Shown here piece by piece: positions 1 to 7,300 of a stretch of DNA of 24,270 nucleotides. How positions within the stretch are numbered: position 1 is the first letter of the stretch; every line of letters begins with the position of its first letter. A program made the translations under genes and the position numbers. Origin of the DNA: Acidobacteria bacterium AH-259-G07 (GTDB lineage Bacteria > Acidobacteriota > UBA6911 > RPQK01 > JADFOI01); contig JALLON010000009.1 in NCBI GenBank assembly GCA_027717925.1, positions 1 to 24,270 of the forward strand, read 5' to 3'. A model generated the notes under the pieces. That model was not told the DNA's origin. It made no database searches and saw only the letters and a program-made list of their open reading frames with translations.

Positions 1-5
1 ATTTC

Positions 6-48
6 CTGGCTTCTGGATTCTGACATTCTGGATTCTGAATTCTGCATT
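6..48. repeat. Degenerate CTGNNTT heptanucleotide tandem array
   Basis: Six tandem units run in almost perfect 7-base phase: CTGGCTT, CTGGATT, CTGACATT (one extra base), CTGGATT, CTGAATT and CTGCATT. The array touches the stop codon of the sigma-factor gene and may continue beyond the window edge. It resembles the CTCCTGN array between pilS and pilR in unit length and in its shared CTG core, so the two may belong to one dispersed repeat family. Confidence 0.75.
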
Positions 49-618
49 TCAAGCCGCGAGTTTCCTTTTCAACGCTTCACGGCCGTAGAAGAGACGTGAC
101 TTTACCGTGCCTTCGGCTATGTGCAAGCTTTGCGCGATCTCACGGATGGTAAATCCCTCCAGATCGTGCAGTCTCACCACCGAACGATGCTTTCGACCGA
201 GACATGTCAACGCGCCATGCACCCTTTTTTGCGTTTCCAGTTGAGACACCTTCTCGAAAGGGCTCTTCGAGGTGCAGTCCGGCAGGTAGGACTTCTCTGA
301 AATATCCCCCTCCACAAGCTGCTGGTGCTTTTTTCTCCTTCGGATCATCTCCAGACAAACGTTCACGGTAATTCGGTTAATCCATGTCGCCAATTTCGAA
401 TCTCCTCGGAAATGTCGAATCCCCCGGTAAATATTCAGAAACGTCTCCTGCAGGGCATCCCCGGCCGATCCATCTTCCTTGAGGATCCTCAGTGCGGTGC
501 GATAAACCGGGCTTTGAAATTGATGGAAAAGCTCCTGAAAGGCACTCTGGTCCCGGGCCTTGATTCTCGATATTAACTTGGCTTCCCAGGGCGAAATAGT
601 GGCAATGTAAGTTCCCAT
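49..618 (-). CDS. ECF-type RNA polymerase sigma factor
   Basis: This encodes an alternative sigma factor of the extracytoplasmic-function group (sigma-70 family, RpoE-like), which would direct core polymerase to a dedicated promoter set. From the ATG at 618 the protein has 189 residues. Region sigma-2 is at about 25-92 and contains DALQETFLNIYRG and the FRGDSKLATWI stretch. Region sigma-4 is at about 130-183, with a helix-turn-helix in GFTIREIAQSLHIAEGTVKSRL. There is no sigma-1.1 or sigma-3, as is normal for ECF factors. The reading frame can be extended to a GTG at 666, but the ATG at 618 follows a strong GGAGGT ribosome site and the predicted transcript starts near 633, which excludes the longer form. 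No anti-sigma gene is visible; one could lie beyond the left edge. The family assignment is firm; the ECF subgroup and regulon are unknown. Confidence 0.93.
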   Translation of the reverse strand: MGTYIATISPWEAKLISRIKARDQSAFQELFHQFQSPVYRTALRILKEDGSAGDALQETFLNIYRGIRHFRGDSKLATWINRITVNVCLEMIRRRKKHQQLVEGDISEKSYLPDCTSKSPFEKVSQLETQKRVHGALTCLGRKHRSVVRLHDLEGFTIREIAQSLHIAEGTVKSRLFYGREALKRKLAA

Positions 619-644
619 GATCGTGACCTCCAGTGAGAAGCTAA

Positions 645-659
645 GCAAGGATTGTGCCA
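645..659 (-). promoter_or_regulatory. Sigma-54 (-24/-12) promoter of the ECF sigma gene
   Basis: On the minus strand the sequence reads TGGCAC-AATCC-TTGC, an exact match to the sigma-54 consensus TGGCAC-N5-TTGC, with the GG and GC dinucleotides separated by ten bases. Transcription should start near 633, just before the GGAGG ribosome site (627-631) and the ATG at 618. The nearby gene for a sigma-54-dependent response regulator makes a local activator plausible. Confidence 0.85.
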
Positions 660-782
660 ATTGCACAACTTATTGTTATCAAATAAGTTAAGCGAAACAC
701 ACCGGGGGGACTGTCAATTCGGTTAACAGCTCATTGTGCCAGCAAAGAGGCTTAAGTGATTGGGAATGCGAAGGTAATGCGG

Positions 783-811
783 GTGTAAACTATTTAGACA
801 CTTAGTGTAAA
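783..811. promoter_or_regulatory. Candidate upstream activator site with GTGTAAA half-sites
   Basis: This stretch has the palindrome ACACT-T-AGTGT (798-808) and two direct GTGTAAA half-sites (783-789 and 805-811). It lies between the response-regulator stop codon and the sigma gene, about 150-178 bases upstream of the predicted sigma-54 start site, a usual distance for an enhancer-like site. A matching TTTACACT occurs at 4441-4448, upstream of the kinase gene. The role is an inference from position and symmetry only. Confidence 0.4.
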
Positions 812-816
812 TTTAG

Positions 817-2232
817 TTAACGATTTTCGTACTGCTTCAGTTTGGCGATGATGGTTTGCCGGCTGATGCCCAAGGCTTCAGCTGCGTGACTTTTGTTGTA
901 ATGGTGAGCCTTTATGGCATCGAGAATAAGTCGTTGTTCCAGCTCAGCCAGCTTTTCTCTCAACAATCCTCGAGAATCAACCAGGCCGTGGTGAAAACGA
1001 ATACGCTCGGAGACCATGGTGGGAGAAACAGGCTGACCCGGGTCAGATAGGATAAGCATCCGCTCAATTTCATTCTCCAGCTCCCGAACATTGCCCGGCC
1101 AATCATAGTCTTTGAGTATTTCCAGCGTGGCGGGCTCAAATCCAGGCACATCTTTGGTCAGTCGATTTCCAAAGCGTTCTAAGAAAAAATGGGAAAGTGC
1201 CTCGATGTCTTCCTTGCGCGCTCGCAAGGGAGGTACAAACACCGAGAAGACATTGAGTCGAAAAAACAGGTCCTGGCGAAATCGTCCCTCTTCAACTCGA
1301 TGGCTGAGGCTGCGGTTGGTGGAAGCGATGAGGCGTACATCGATCTGCTTGGAACGCTGTGCTCCGACCGGAAAAATTTCACCGTCCTGAAGCACGCGCA
1401 GCAACTTGACCTGCAGCTCCATGGGCGACTCGCCAATTTCATCCAGAAAGAGCGAACCGCTGTCGGCCAGCTCAAAATATCCTTTCTTGTGCTCGGTTGC
1501 TCCGGTAAAGGCACCCCGTCTGTGCCCAAAGAAAGCGCTTTCCACCAGCTCAGCCGGAATCGCTGCACAATTGACCGGAATGAAGGCTTGATCTCGCCGT
1601 GAGCTCTTCTCGTGGATGTAACGAGCCAAAAGTTCTTTACCGGTACCTGTCTCTCCCTGAATAAGAACTGTTGAGTCGGTGACGACCACCCGATCCAACA
1701 GGTCGAGGAGCTCCTGCATGGCACGGCTCTTATAGACCAAGTGCTTTTCCGAATCCCTGAGCCACTCCATTTCCTGTTTCAACTTCCGGTTTTCCTTCTC
1801 CAGACGTTCGTTGGCAAGCTTCAGTTGATGCGACAAGCGCTCGTTTTCCCTGCGGAGTTCCCATCTTTCCACCTCCTGCTTGACCAGCAGTTTTAAGGAA
1901 TGCGGCTCCCAGGGTTTGGTCACGTAACGGTCCACCTGTCCCCTATTAATGGCATCCATTAGGTCGTCCACGTCTGTGTAACCGGTGAGAATGATCCGCA
2001 CCGTGTCAGGGCAGACCTCAAGCAGCTCCCCGAGCAGCTCAACCCCGCTCATTCCCGGCATTTTTTGATCGGTTACAATCACGGTAAATGACCGATCTTT
2101 CAACAGAGCCAGTGCCTCTTCTGCATTTCTTGCCTGGTAAACCTGAAACTCGTCGACAAAGGTGCGCTTCAGTTTTTGCAGGTTGGCCAGTTCATCATCC
2201 ACAATCAAAAGCTTGTGCCTTTTTCCCGTCAT
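817..2232 (-). CDS. Sigma-54-dependent response regulator (REC-AAA+-Fis)
   Basis: This NtrC-class two-component activator would use ATP hydrolysis to open promoters held by sigma-54 polymerase. The receiver domain covers residues 1-120, with the acidic pair D12-D13, phosphoacceptor D55 and K106 in TKPWE. A long charged coiled-coil-like linker follows (about 120-165). The AAA+ domain (about 165-400) has Walker A GETGTGKE (193-200), the sigma-54-contact loop GAFTGA (240-245) and Walker B LFLDEIGE (261-268). A Fis-type helix-turn-helix is at about 445-465. The ATG at 2232 follows a GGAAGG site. The gene starts 18 bases after the kinase stop codon, so the two are very likely co-transcribed. The receiver, with its MPGMSGVELL and TGYTD stretches, resembles the HoxA/HupR type. 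A likely target is the sigma-54 promoter at 645-659, the next transcription unit downstream; this is inferred from proximity. Confidence 0.95.
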   Translation of the reverse strand: MTGKRHKLLIVDDELANLQKLKRTFVDEFQVYQARNAEEALALLKDRSFTVIVTDQKMPGMSGVELLGELLEVCPDTVRIILTGYTDVDDLMDAINRGQVDRYVTKPWEPHSLKLLVKQEVERWELRRENERLSHQLKLANERLEKENRKLKQEMEWLRDSEKHLVYKSRAMQELLDLLDRVVVTDSTVLIQGETGTGKELLARYIHEKSSRRDQAFIPVNCAAIPAELVESAFFGHRRGAFTGATEHKKGYFELADSGSLFLDEIGESPMELQVKLLRVLQDGEIFPVGAQRSKQIDVRLIASTNRSLSHRVEEGRFRQDLFFRLNVFSVFVPPLRARKEDIEALSHFFLERFGNRLTKDVPGFEPATLEILKDYDWPGNVRELENEIERMLILSDPGQPVSPTMVSERIRFHHGLVDSRGLLREKLAELEQRLILDAIKAHHYNKSHAAEALGISRQTIIAKLKQYENR

Positions 2233-2250
2233 TTTCTCAGCCTTCCGAAC

Positions 2251-4383
2251 TTACGCCGGACTCAAGGGGAGTCTTACGGAAAATTTCGTCCCTTTTTCCC
2301 TTTGGCTTTCCACCCGTATTTCCCCCTGATGTTGTTGGATGATGCTGTAGCTTATACTCAGTCCCAGACCGGTTCCCTTGCCCACCGATTTAGTGGTGAA
2401 GAACGGTTCGAAGATCTTCCCCAAATGCTCCTGTTCGATGCCCACCCCGCTGTCCTCGATTTCAACAACCGCCATGCCGTCCTCAGAGAAGGTTCGAATC
2501 CAAATATCCCCGGCGGTCCCAATCGCCTGACAAGCATTGGCAAGGAGGTTCATGAAAACTTGGCTTATTTTCCCGGGATGACACTCGACACGAGGAACAT
2601 CGCCATATTCCTTGTGAATGTCGATCCGATCGCGGTACTCGTTATGAAGCAGATTCAGCGCAAGGTCAATGGGCTCGTGAATATTAACCGACTGAAATTG
2701 GTCACTGTCCATCCGTGAAAAGGTCTTCAGGTCGGTGATAACGGAGTGGATCCGTTTGGCACCCTCCTCGAAATTGCGAATCAACGTGTTGAGGTCTTCG
2801 AGCATGAATGAATAGTTCATTTCCTTTTTAAGAGACCCTAGCTTCCTGACGCCCTCGGGCTTCAGTTTGGCCTCGCTCTCATAAAGTTTGATGAGTTGCT
2901 TCAAGTTTTGAATGTAGGCTCTCAAAAAATCAGTGTTTCCGTAGATGAAATTCAAGGGATTTTTGATTTCGTGACCAATACCGGCGACCAGTTGGCCAAG
3001 CGAAGCCATTTTTTCACTCTGGATTAGCTGAACCTGAGTCTGCTTCAATTCCTGGTAGGCCTCCCGGACTTGTTGATTCGTCCCCTCCAGCTCGCGAGTA
3101 CGTTCCCGCACCTTTTCTTCAAGCTTTTTGTTTAACTCAACCAGGGCGCGACTCCTTTCCTCCAGCGACTGGGCCATTTCGTTAAATGTTTTCGCCAGCT
3201 CACCGATTTCGTCTTGACTCGAAACTTCAACTCTCTGAGTGAGGTCTCCCCCGGCGATAACTCTTGCCCCCAAAGTTAATTTCTTCAGGGGGATGGTGAT
3301 CTGCCGAGCCACAGAAAAGGTCAGCACAACCACCGCGATTGCCGATAGGGAAGCCACCCATATCAACTTCTTCAGCAGATCCTGTACGGGTGCGAAAATG
3401 TCTTCGTCATTGATACCAACGCCACACATCCATTCAAAAAACTCGTGATTAATTGGAGCCAGTCCACTGATCTTGGCCGTGCCGGCGGGGTATTGGTAGC
3501 GGAAGTGAGTCGCTCCTTCCAGCAAGGCCTCTCGCAGATCGTTCAACTGGAGGTCCTCATCCAAAAGGAGTCCATAGTTGTCCCGGGCAACTGCCACGTC
3601 ATCGACGTCAAAACGATGGTAGTTGCGGTTCCGCCGGTACTTGTGCCCGATGATGGTGTTGCGATCACTGCCAAAAAGAAAAGCGTAGCCCGAGCTAAGC
3701 GATCGCTGCTCAAAATCCTCTTCCACCTTATCCAAGATCTCCTGGATATACTGCCAGCTCATGAGTGCCAGAATTCCACCCACCACAACGCCGCGTTCGT
3801 CCATAATGGGCGTAGCAAAACTGATGCCATATTGATAGGCAATGTCTTGTTCGTAGTAGCCGTAGAGATTCCGAATCAGTTCTGAAGCGTACCAGTCCAC
3901 ATAGCCAAAATGGCCGCTGCGCACTTGCTGCAGCCAGCTGGAATCAGGAGTGTAACGAACCAGTTTTTGGCCCCGTATCATCTTTAGTTTCTCCGCATCG
4001 AGGGACTCTTCAATGCGGTTTCGATTGATGCTGTTGGTCAAGAGCAGATTGCCATCGATGTCAAACAGAGCCAGCACATCGTAGACTTCATGAATGGCCA
4101 CAAGTTGGTCCAGCAAGACTTGGGGAGGCTTGGTTGTGCGCTTAAGCAAATAATCCCGGAATTCACTGTACAGGCTCATGGAAATTGTCTCTTCTGTCTT
4201 CTCCAGAAGAGTCAGTCGGATCGTGTCCGCGATGTTCACGGCAATTTGCTCGAGGTAAAGGACAATACGATCCTCCGTAATCCGTTTCTTGGCCTGATAG
4301 TAAGAAAAAATGGAGATCCCGATCAGAGGAGTCAGACAGAGAGGCAAGATGAAAAGGAGCAGCTTTTGACGAAGACTGTGCAT
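2251..4383 (-). CDS. Membrane sensor histidine kinase with extracytoplasmic sensor and HAMP
   Basis: This 710-residue kinase is the probable partner of the downstream sigma-54 activator. A first membrane segment (about 8-28) and a second (about 338-358) bracket a roughly 300-residue periplasmic region that looks like a tandem-PAS (dCache) sensor, with strands such as DVLALFDIDGNLLLTN and ISFATPIMDERGVVVGGILA. HAMP follows (about 359-412), then a coiled coil (413-465). Phosphoacceptor H471 lies in GHEIKNPLNF. The ATPase domain carries N-box NLLANACQA (612-620), DSGVGI (644-649) and GKGTGLGL (668-675). All catalytic motifs are present, so the protein should be active. The ligand cannot be read from the sequence. 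The ATG at 4383 has only a weak ribosome site. The 86-base space upstream shows no convincing sigma-70 or sigma-54 promoter but contains the TTTACACT motif. Confidence 0.93.
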   Translation of the reverse strand: MHSLRQKLLLFILPLCLTPLIGISIFSYYQAKKRITEDRIVLYLEQIAVNIADTIRLTLLEKTEETISMSLYSEFRDYLLKRTTKPPQVLLDQLVAIHEVYDVLALFDIDGNLLLTNSINRNRIEESLDAEKLKMIRGQKLVRYTPDSSWLQQVRSGHFGYVDWYASELIRNLYGYYEQDIAYQYGISFATPIMDERGVVVGGILALMSWQYIQEILDKVEEDFEQRSLSSGYAFLFGSDRNTIIGHKYRRNRNYHRFDVDDVAVARDNYGLLLDEDLQLNDLREALLEGATHFRYQYPAGTAKISGLAPINHEFFEWMCGVGINDEDIFAPVQDLLKKLIWVASLSAIAVVVLTFSVARQITIPLKKLTLGARVIAGGDLTQRVEVSSQDEIGELAKTFNEMAQSLEERSRALVELNKKLEEKVRERTRELEGTNQQVREAYQELKQTQVQLIQSEKMASLGQLVAGIGHEIKNPLNFIYGNTDFLRAYIQNLKQLIKLYESEAKLKPEGVRKLGSLKKEMNYSFMLEDLNTLIRNFEEGAKRIHSVITDLKTFSRMDSDQFQSVNIHEPIDLALNLLHNEYRDRIDIHKEYGDVPRVECHPGKISQVFMNLLANACQAIGTAGDIWIRTFSEDGMAVVEIEDSGVGIEQEHLGKIFEPFFTTKSVGKGTGLGLSISYSIIQQHQGEIRVESQREKGTKFSVRLPLSPA

Positions 4384-4440
4384 GAGGGCCGCCCTAATAT
4401 TAGATGGGTCAATTGATTTAACAGTTCACTGACAAGCAAG

Positions 4441-4448
4441 TTTACACT
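4441..4448. promoter_or_regulatory. TTTACACT motif upstream of the kinase gene
   Basis: This 8-base word equals, in reverse complement, the half-sites at 783-811. It sits about 60 bases before the kinase start codon. A shared operator, for example for autoregulation by the response regulator, is possible, but an 8-base match can arise by chance. Confidence 0.25.
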
Positions 4449-4469
4449 GAATCTGGAAATGCAGCAAGT

Positions 4470-5576
4470 TCAGGCGAATGTTTCTTTTCGGACTGTTAAC
4501 TGGTCAATCCATTCCCGGTCTGGTTGGTAACCGAGGCCTGGTGCTTGGGGGGCAAGGATATATCCATCCGGGGTGACTTCGACGGCGGGGCAAACGGTAT
4601 CACGCTCATAGTAGCGCTTGCTGGCGGAGACATCCCCGGGAATGCTAAAGTTCTCCAAGGTGGAAAGTGCAATGTTATGGGCCCGCCCGATCCCACTCTC
4701 CAGCATTCCCCCACACCAGACTGGAAGACCTTGCTCCTTGCACAGATCATGCACACGTTTGGCCTCGCTCAGTCCCCCCACCCGGCCTATTTTAATATTA
4801 ATAATTTTGCAGGCCTTCAGCCGGCAGGCGAGCGCGGCATCGCGTGCGTGGCGAATTGATTCATCCAGGCAAATCGGGGTTGCAATCTGGGCTTGTAACT
4901 TGGAGTGATGGAAAAGGTCGTCATAATCCAGCGGTTGTTCGATCATTAGCAAGCCGAAGCTGTCCAACTCTTTTAAGCGTTCGGCATCCTGCAGACTGTA
5001 AGCGCAGTTGGCATCCACCATCAAGGAGATTTCTGGAAAATGCTCTCGGATCAGACGCACAATGTCGACGTCCCACCCTGGCCTGATCTTGATTTTGACC
5101 TTGTGGTAGCCGGCTTCCAGCTCCTTTTCTATTTTCTCCAGAAGAGCGTCTGGATTTTCTTGAATTCCGATGGAAACACCGCAAGGAATCTTTTCCCGAG
5201 TACCACCTAGGAGCTTCCACAGAGGTCGATGAAGTTCTTGCGCCTGGACATCCCAAAGTGCCGCCTCGACACAAGCCTTCGCCATGTGATGGCCGCGAAT
5301 TGCTGCAAACATTTCAGGAAATTCCTCAGGACTCTCGAAGGAACCATGAACAATGCGAGGCAAAACAAAGTGAGTGAGGATCGTCCAGGCTGTGTCCACT
5401 GTCTCATAACTGTAAAAAGGTCCCTCGCCCGCTGTGCATTCGCCCCAACCCGCTGTGTCACCGCAACGAACTTCTACTAAGAGCACGCGCCTTTCATGCG
5501 TCCTCCCGAAACTAGTCTCAAAGAAATTAACCAGGGAAAGGCGAATCTCCCGCAAAATGATCTCGCCGATTTTCAT
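4470..5576 (-). CDS. o-Succinylbenzoate synthase / N-acylamino acid racemase (enolase superfamily)
   Basis: This 368-residue protein belongs to the NSAR/OSBS branch of the enolase superfamily. Its members dehydrate SHCHC to o-succinylbenzoate (the MenC step of menaquinone synthesis), racemise N-succinyl amino acids, or do both. Numbered from the ATG at 5576, the catalytic residues are K161 and K163 (KVKIKIRPG), metal ligands D188 (VDAN), E213 (EQPL) and D238 (LDES), and general base K262 in KIGRVGG. R265, three residues after that lysine, matches the arginine associated with racemase ability in the Amycolatopsis enzyme. Length and residue numbering agree with that enzyme to within one position. 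The ATG overlaps the hyuB stop as ATGA, suggesting translational coupling. A TTG at 5600 behind a GGAGGGGG stretch is an alternative start. No other men gene is present, so menC is not assigned. Confidence 0.88.
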   Translation of the reverse strand: MKIGEIILREIRLSLVNFFETSFGRTHERRVLLVEVRCGDTAGWGECTAGEGPFYSYETVDTAWTILTHFVLPRIVHGSFESPEEFPEMFAAIRGHHMAKACVEAALWDVQAQELHRPLWKLLGGTREKIPCGVSIGIQENPDALLEKIEKELEAGYHKVKIKIRPGWDVDIVRLIREHFPEISLMVDANCAYSLQDAERLKELDSFGLLMIEQPLDYDDLFHHSKLQAQIATPICLDESIRHARDAALACRLKACKIINIKIGRVGGLSEAKRVHDLCKEQGLPVWCGGMLESGIGRAHNIALSTLENFSIPGDVSASKRYYERDTVCPAVEVTPDGYILAPQAPGLGYQPDREWIDQLTVRKETFA

Positions 5577-7174
5577 CTCTGTTGAGCGTTCTTTCCCCAA
5601 CCGCCCCCTCCGGGCGTTTCGATGCGGATGATATCGCCTTTTAAGAGAGGAAGCGAGAATGTGCCCGGAAGCTTTTTCCGTTGCCCTTTGACAATTAAAT
5701 AGTTATTTCCTGTCTTGCCGCAGCGCCCGCCCTTGAGTCCGTAAGGAGGATGTCGACGGCGTTCGGAAAGCAGCGTGACCTGACAATCGGCTAACATCTC
5801 AAGGCTTCGGACAATACCGTCACCTCCACGAAATTTGCCTCTGCCACCGGACTTTTGGCGCAGCCGGTACTCTTGGACGCGTACAGGGAAATGACGTTCA
5901 AACGCTTCGATTGGCGTATTTAAGGAGTTGGTCATGTGGGTGTGAATCCCACTGTCCCCATCTCCCCGGGGACCTGCTCCCATTCCACCTCCGATCGTCT
6001 CGTAATAAGAAAAAGGCCCACCCGTAGCGGGGTGAATGCCACCGAGCGACAGGTTGTTCATGGTGCCACTGCTGGCAGCGGGTATCTGGTCGGGCAGTGC
6101 AGCACAAAGAGCCTTGAGGAGCGCATCCACAATACGCTGAGAGGTTTCGACATTGCCCCCTGCAGTGGCGGCGGGATAGTTGGCGTTCACAATCGTTCCC
6201 TGTGGAGCAATGACTCTCACAGGGCGCATCAAACCCGCGCTGGTAGGAGTGTCCTCGGGTGCCAGGCAGCGCAGCACATAGTAAACGGCTGAAAGGGTAA
6301 TCGCCTCGACTGCATTGAAGCATCCTGGCACCTGCGGCGCCGAGCCGCTGAAATCGACCTTCATCTTTTCTCCGGCGATCTCGACAGCGACTTTGATCTT
6401 GATGGATCTCCCTTTAGAGAGCCCTTCCCCTGCTCCACCACCATCAAGGAGATCCTCGGCGCTGTAACGACCGTCCGCAACCCGGGAAATAAGTCGTCTC
6501 GTTACTCTTTCGCCATAGTCTTGCAGTGCTTTCATGTACGCTGTTACTTCCGCGCGACCATTTTTATGTATGAGAGCGAGCAGTCTCTTTTCTCCAACTT
6601 TTAGCGATCCAACTTGAGCGGCCAGATCTCCCTCTCGCTCCATCGGAGTTCGAACATTGTAAAGGAGAAATCGCAACAGCTCTCGGTTGAGCCTGCCGGC
6701 TTCATAGAGCTTCAGCGGAGGTATACGAATCCCTTCTTGAAAAATGTCCCCACTGAGAGGCATTGAGCCCGGAGACATCCCACCAACGTCAGAATGATGC
6801 GCTCGAGTCGCCAGATAGGAAACCGGCCGAGATGGATTAGATGGCTCGTAAAGAGCTGCGATCATGGTAATGTCTGGTAAGTGGGTTCCTCCTGCAAAGG
6901 GGTCGTTAAGAAGCACGACATCACCGGGGCGCAAAGGAAAAGCATTGATTGCAGCTCGCACCGAAAGCGGCATCGACCCGAGATGTACGGGCATGTGATC
7001 TCCCATGGCCACCAGCTGACCGGGGCCGTCAAATAGAGCACAGGAGTAGTCTCTTCGCTCTTTAATATTGGGAGAATAGGCAGTTCGCCTCAGGACAGTT
7101 CCCATCTCTTGTGCAATCGAGGAAAAGAGATTTCGGTAGATTTCCAGTTTGATGGGATGAACGAAATTTGACAC
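5573..7174 (-). CDS. hyuB: HyuB-type hydantoinase B / oxoprolinase-like subunit
   Basis: This 533-residue protein matches the B subunit of ATP-dependent N-methylhydantoinase and related acetone/acetophenone carboxylases and 5-oxoprolinases (hydantoinase B family). Diagnostic stretches are the N-terminal HPIKLEIYRNL, ERRDYSCALFD (about 40-49), LLNDPFAGGTHLPDI (about 88-102), RAHHSDVGG (about 124-132), the central GGGMGAGPRGDGDSG and the C-terminal ETPGGGGWG. Length is about normal. The family normally works with HyuA, which carries the ATP-dependent half; no hyuA is in the window. The start is GTG at 7174, since an in-frame stop lies three codons upstream. There is no clear ribosome site. A TATGAT at 7188-7193 would put the transcript start only a few bases before the GTG. 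The next gene is a racemase, so a hydantoin- or N-acyl-amino-acid pathway is plausible, but the substrate is unknown. Confidence 0.9.
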   Translation of the reverse strand: MSNFVHPIKLEIYRNLFSSIAQEMGTVLRRTAYSPNIKERRDYSCALFDGPGQLVAMGDHMPVHLGSMPLSVRAAINAFPLRPGDVVLLNDPFAGGTHLPDITMIAALYEPSNPSRPVSYLATRAHHSDVGGMSPGSMPLSGDIFQEGIRIPPLKLYEAGRLNRELLRFLLYNVRTPMEREGDLAAQVGSLKVGEKRLLALIHKNGRAEVTAYMKALQDYGERVTRRLISRVADGRYSAEDLLDGGGAGEGLSKGRSIKIKVAVEIAGEKMKVDFSGSAPQVPGCFNAVEAITLSAVYYVLRCLAPEDTPTSAGLMRPVRVIAPQGTIVNANYPAATAGGNVETSQRIVDALLKALCAALPDQIPAASSGTMNNLSLGGIHPATGGPFSYYETIGGGMGAGPRGDGDSGIHTHMTNSLNTPIEAFERHFPVRVQEYRLRQKSGGRGKFRGGDGIVRSLEMLADCQVTLLSERRRHPPYGLKGGRCGKTGNNYLIVKGQRKKLPGTFSLPLLKGDIIRIETPGGGGWGKNAQQR

Positions 7175-7268
7175 CGCAGCTTAGAATATCATAGTTCCCG
7201 ACCGACCTTTTAGCCCGCGAATGACGCCAATGAGCGCGAATTAGGCGGGTTTTCGTAGAGGCTCGTGA

Positions 7269-7274
7269 TATAAT
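7269..7274 (+). promoter_or_regulatory. Putative -10 box of the mqnP-pilB transcript
   Basis: A perfect TATAAT lies 26 bases before the mqnP-like start codon, in the 126-base space shared with the divergent hyuB operon. No good TTGACA-like -35 box is found 16-18 bases upstream. The rest of this divergent spacer holds nothing else recognisable. Confidence 0.45.
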
Positions 7275-7300
7275 TCCCTGTTAGAGTCCGAAGACCTTCC

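Noticed and set aside
619..666. Upstream GTG start extending the ECF sigma factor by 16 residues
   Set aside because: It lies upstream of the predicted transcript start and overlaps the sigma-54 promoter; the ATG at 618 has a strong ribosome site.
727..742. Second TGGCACAAT on the minus strand upstream of the sigma gene
   Set aside because: The -12 half reads GCTG rather than TTGC, so the sigma-54 spacing and sequence fail.
1179..1724. 181-residue open frame overlapping the response regulator
   Set aside because: It is a different frame of the AAA+ domain coding sequence, whose motifs are intact in the annotated frame.
2176..2718. 180-residue open frame opposite the kinase gene
   Set aside because: It is antisense to the intact ATPase domain of the kinase and has no domain signature.
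5577..5600. TTG start for the racemase gene behind GGAGGGGG
   Set aside because: The G-rich stretch encodes the conserved glycine tail of HyuB. The ATG at 5576 gives the normal family length and residue numbering, although the TTG cannot be fully excluded.
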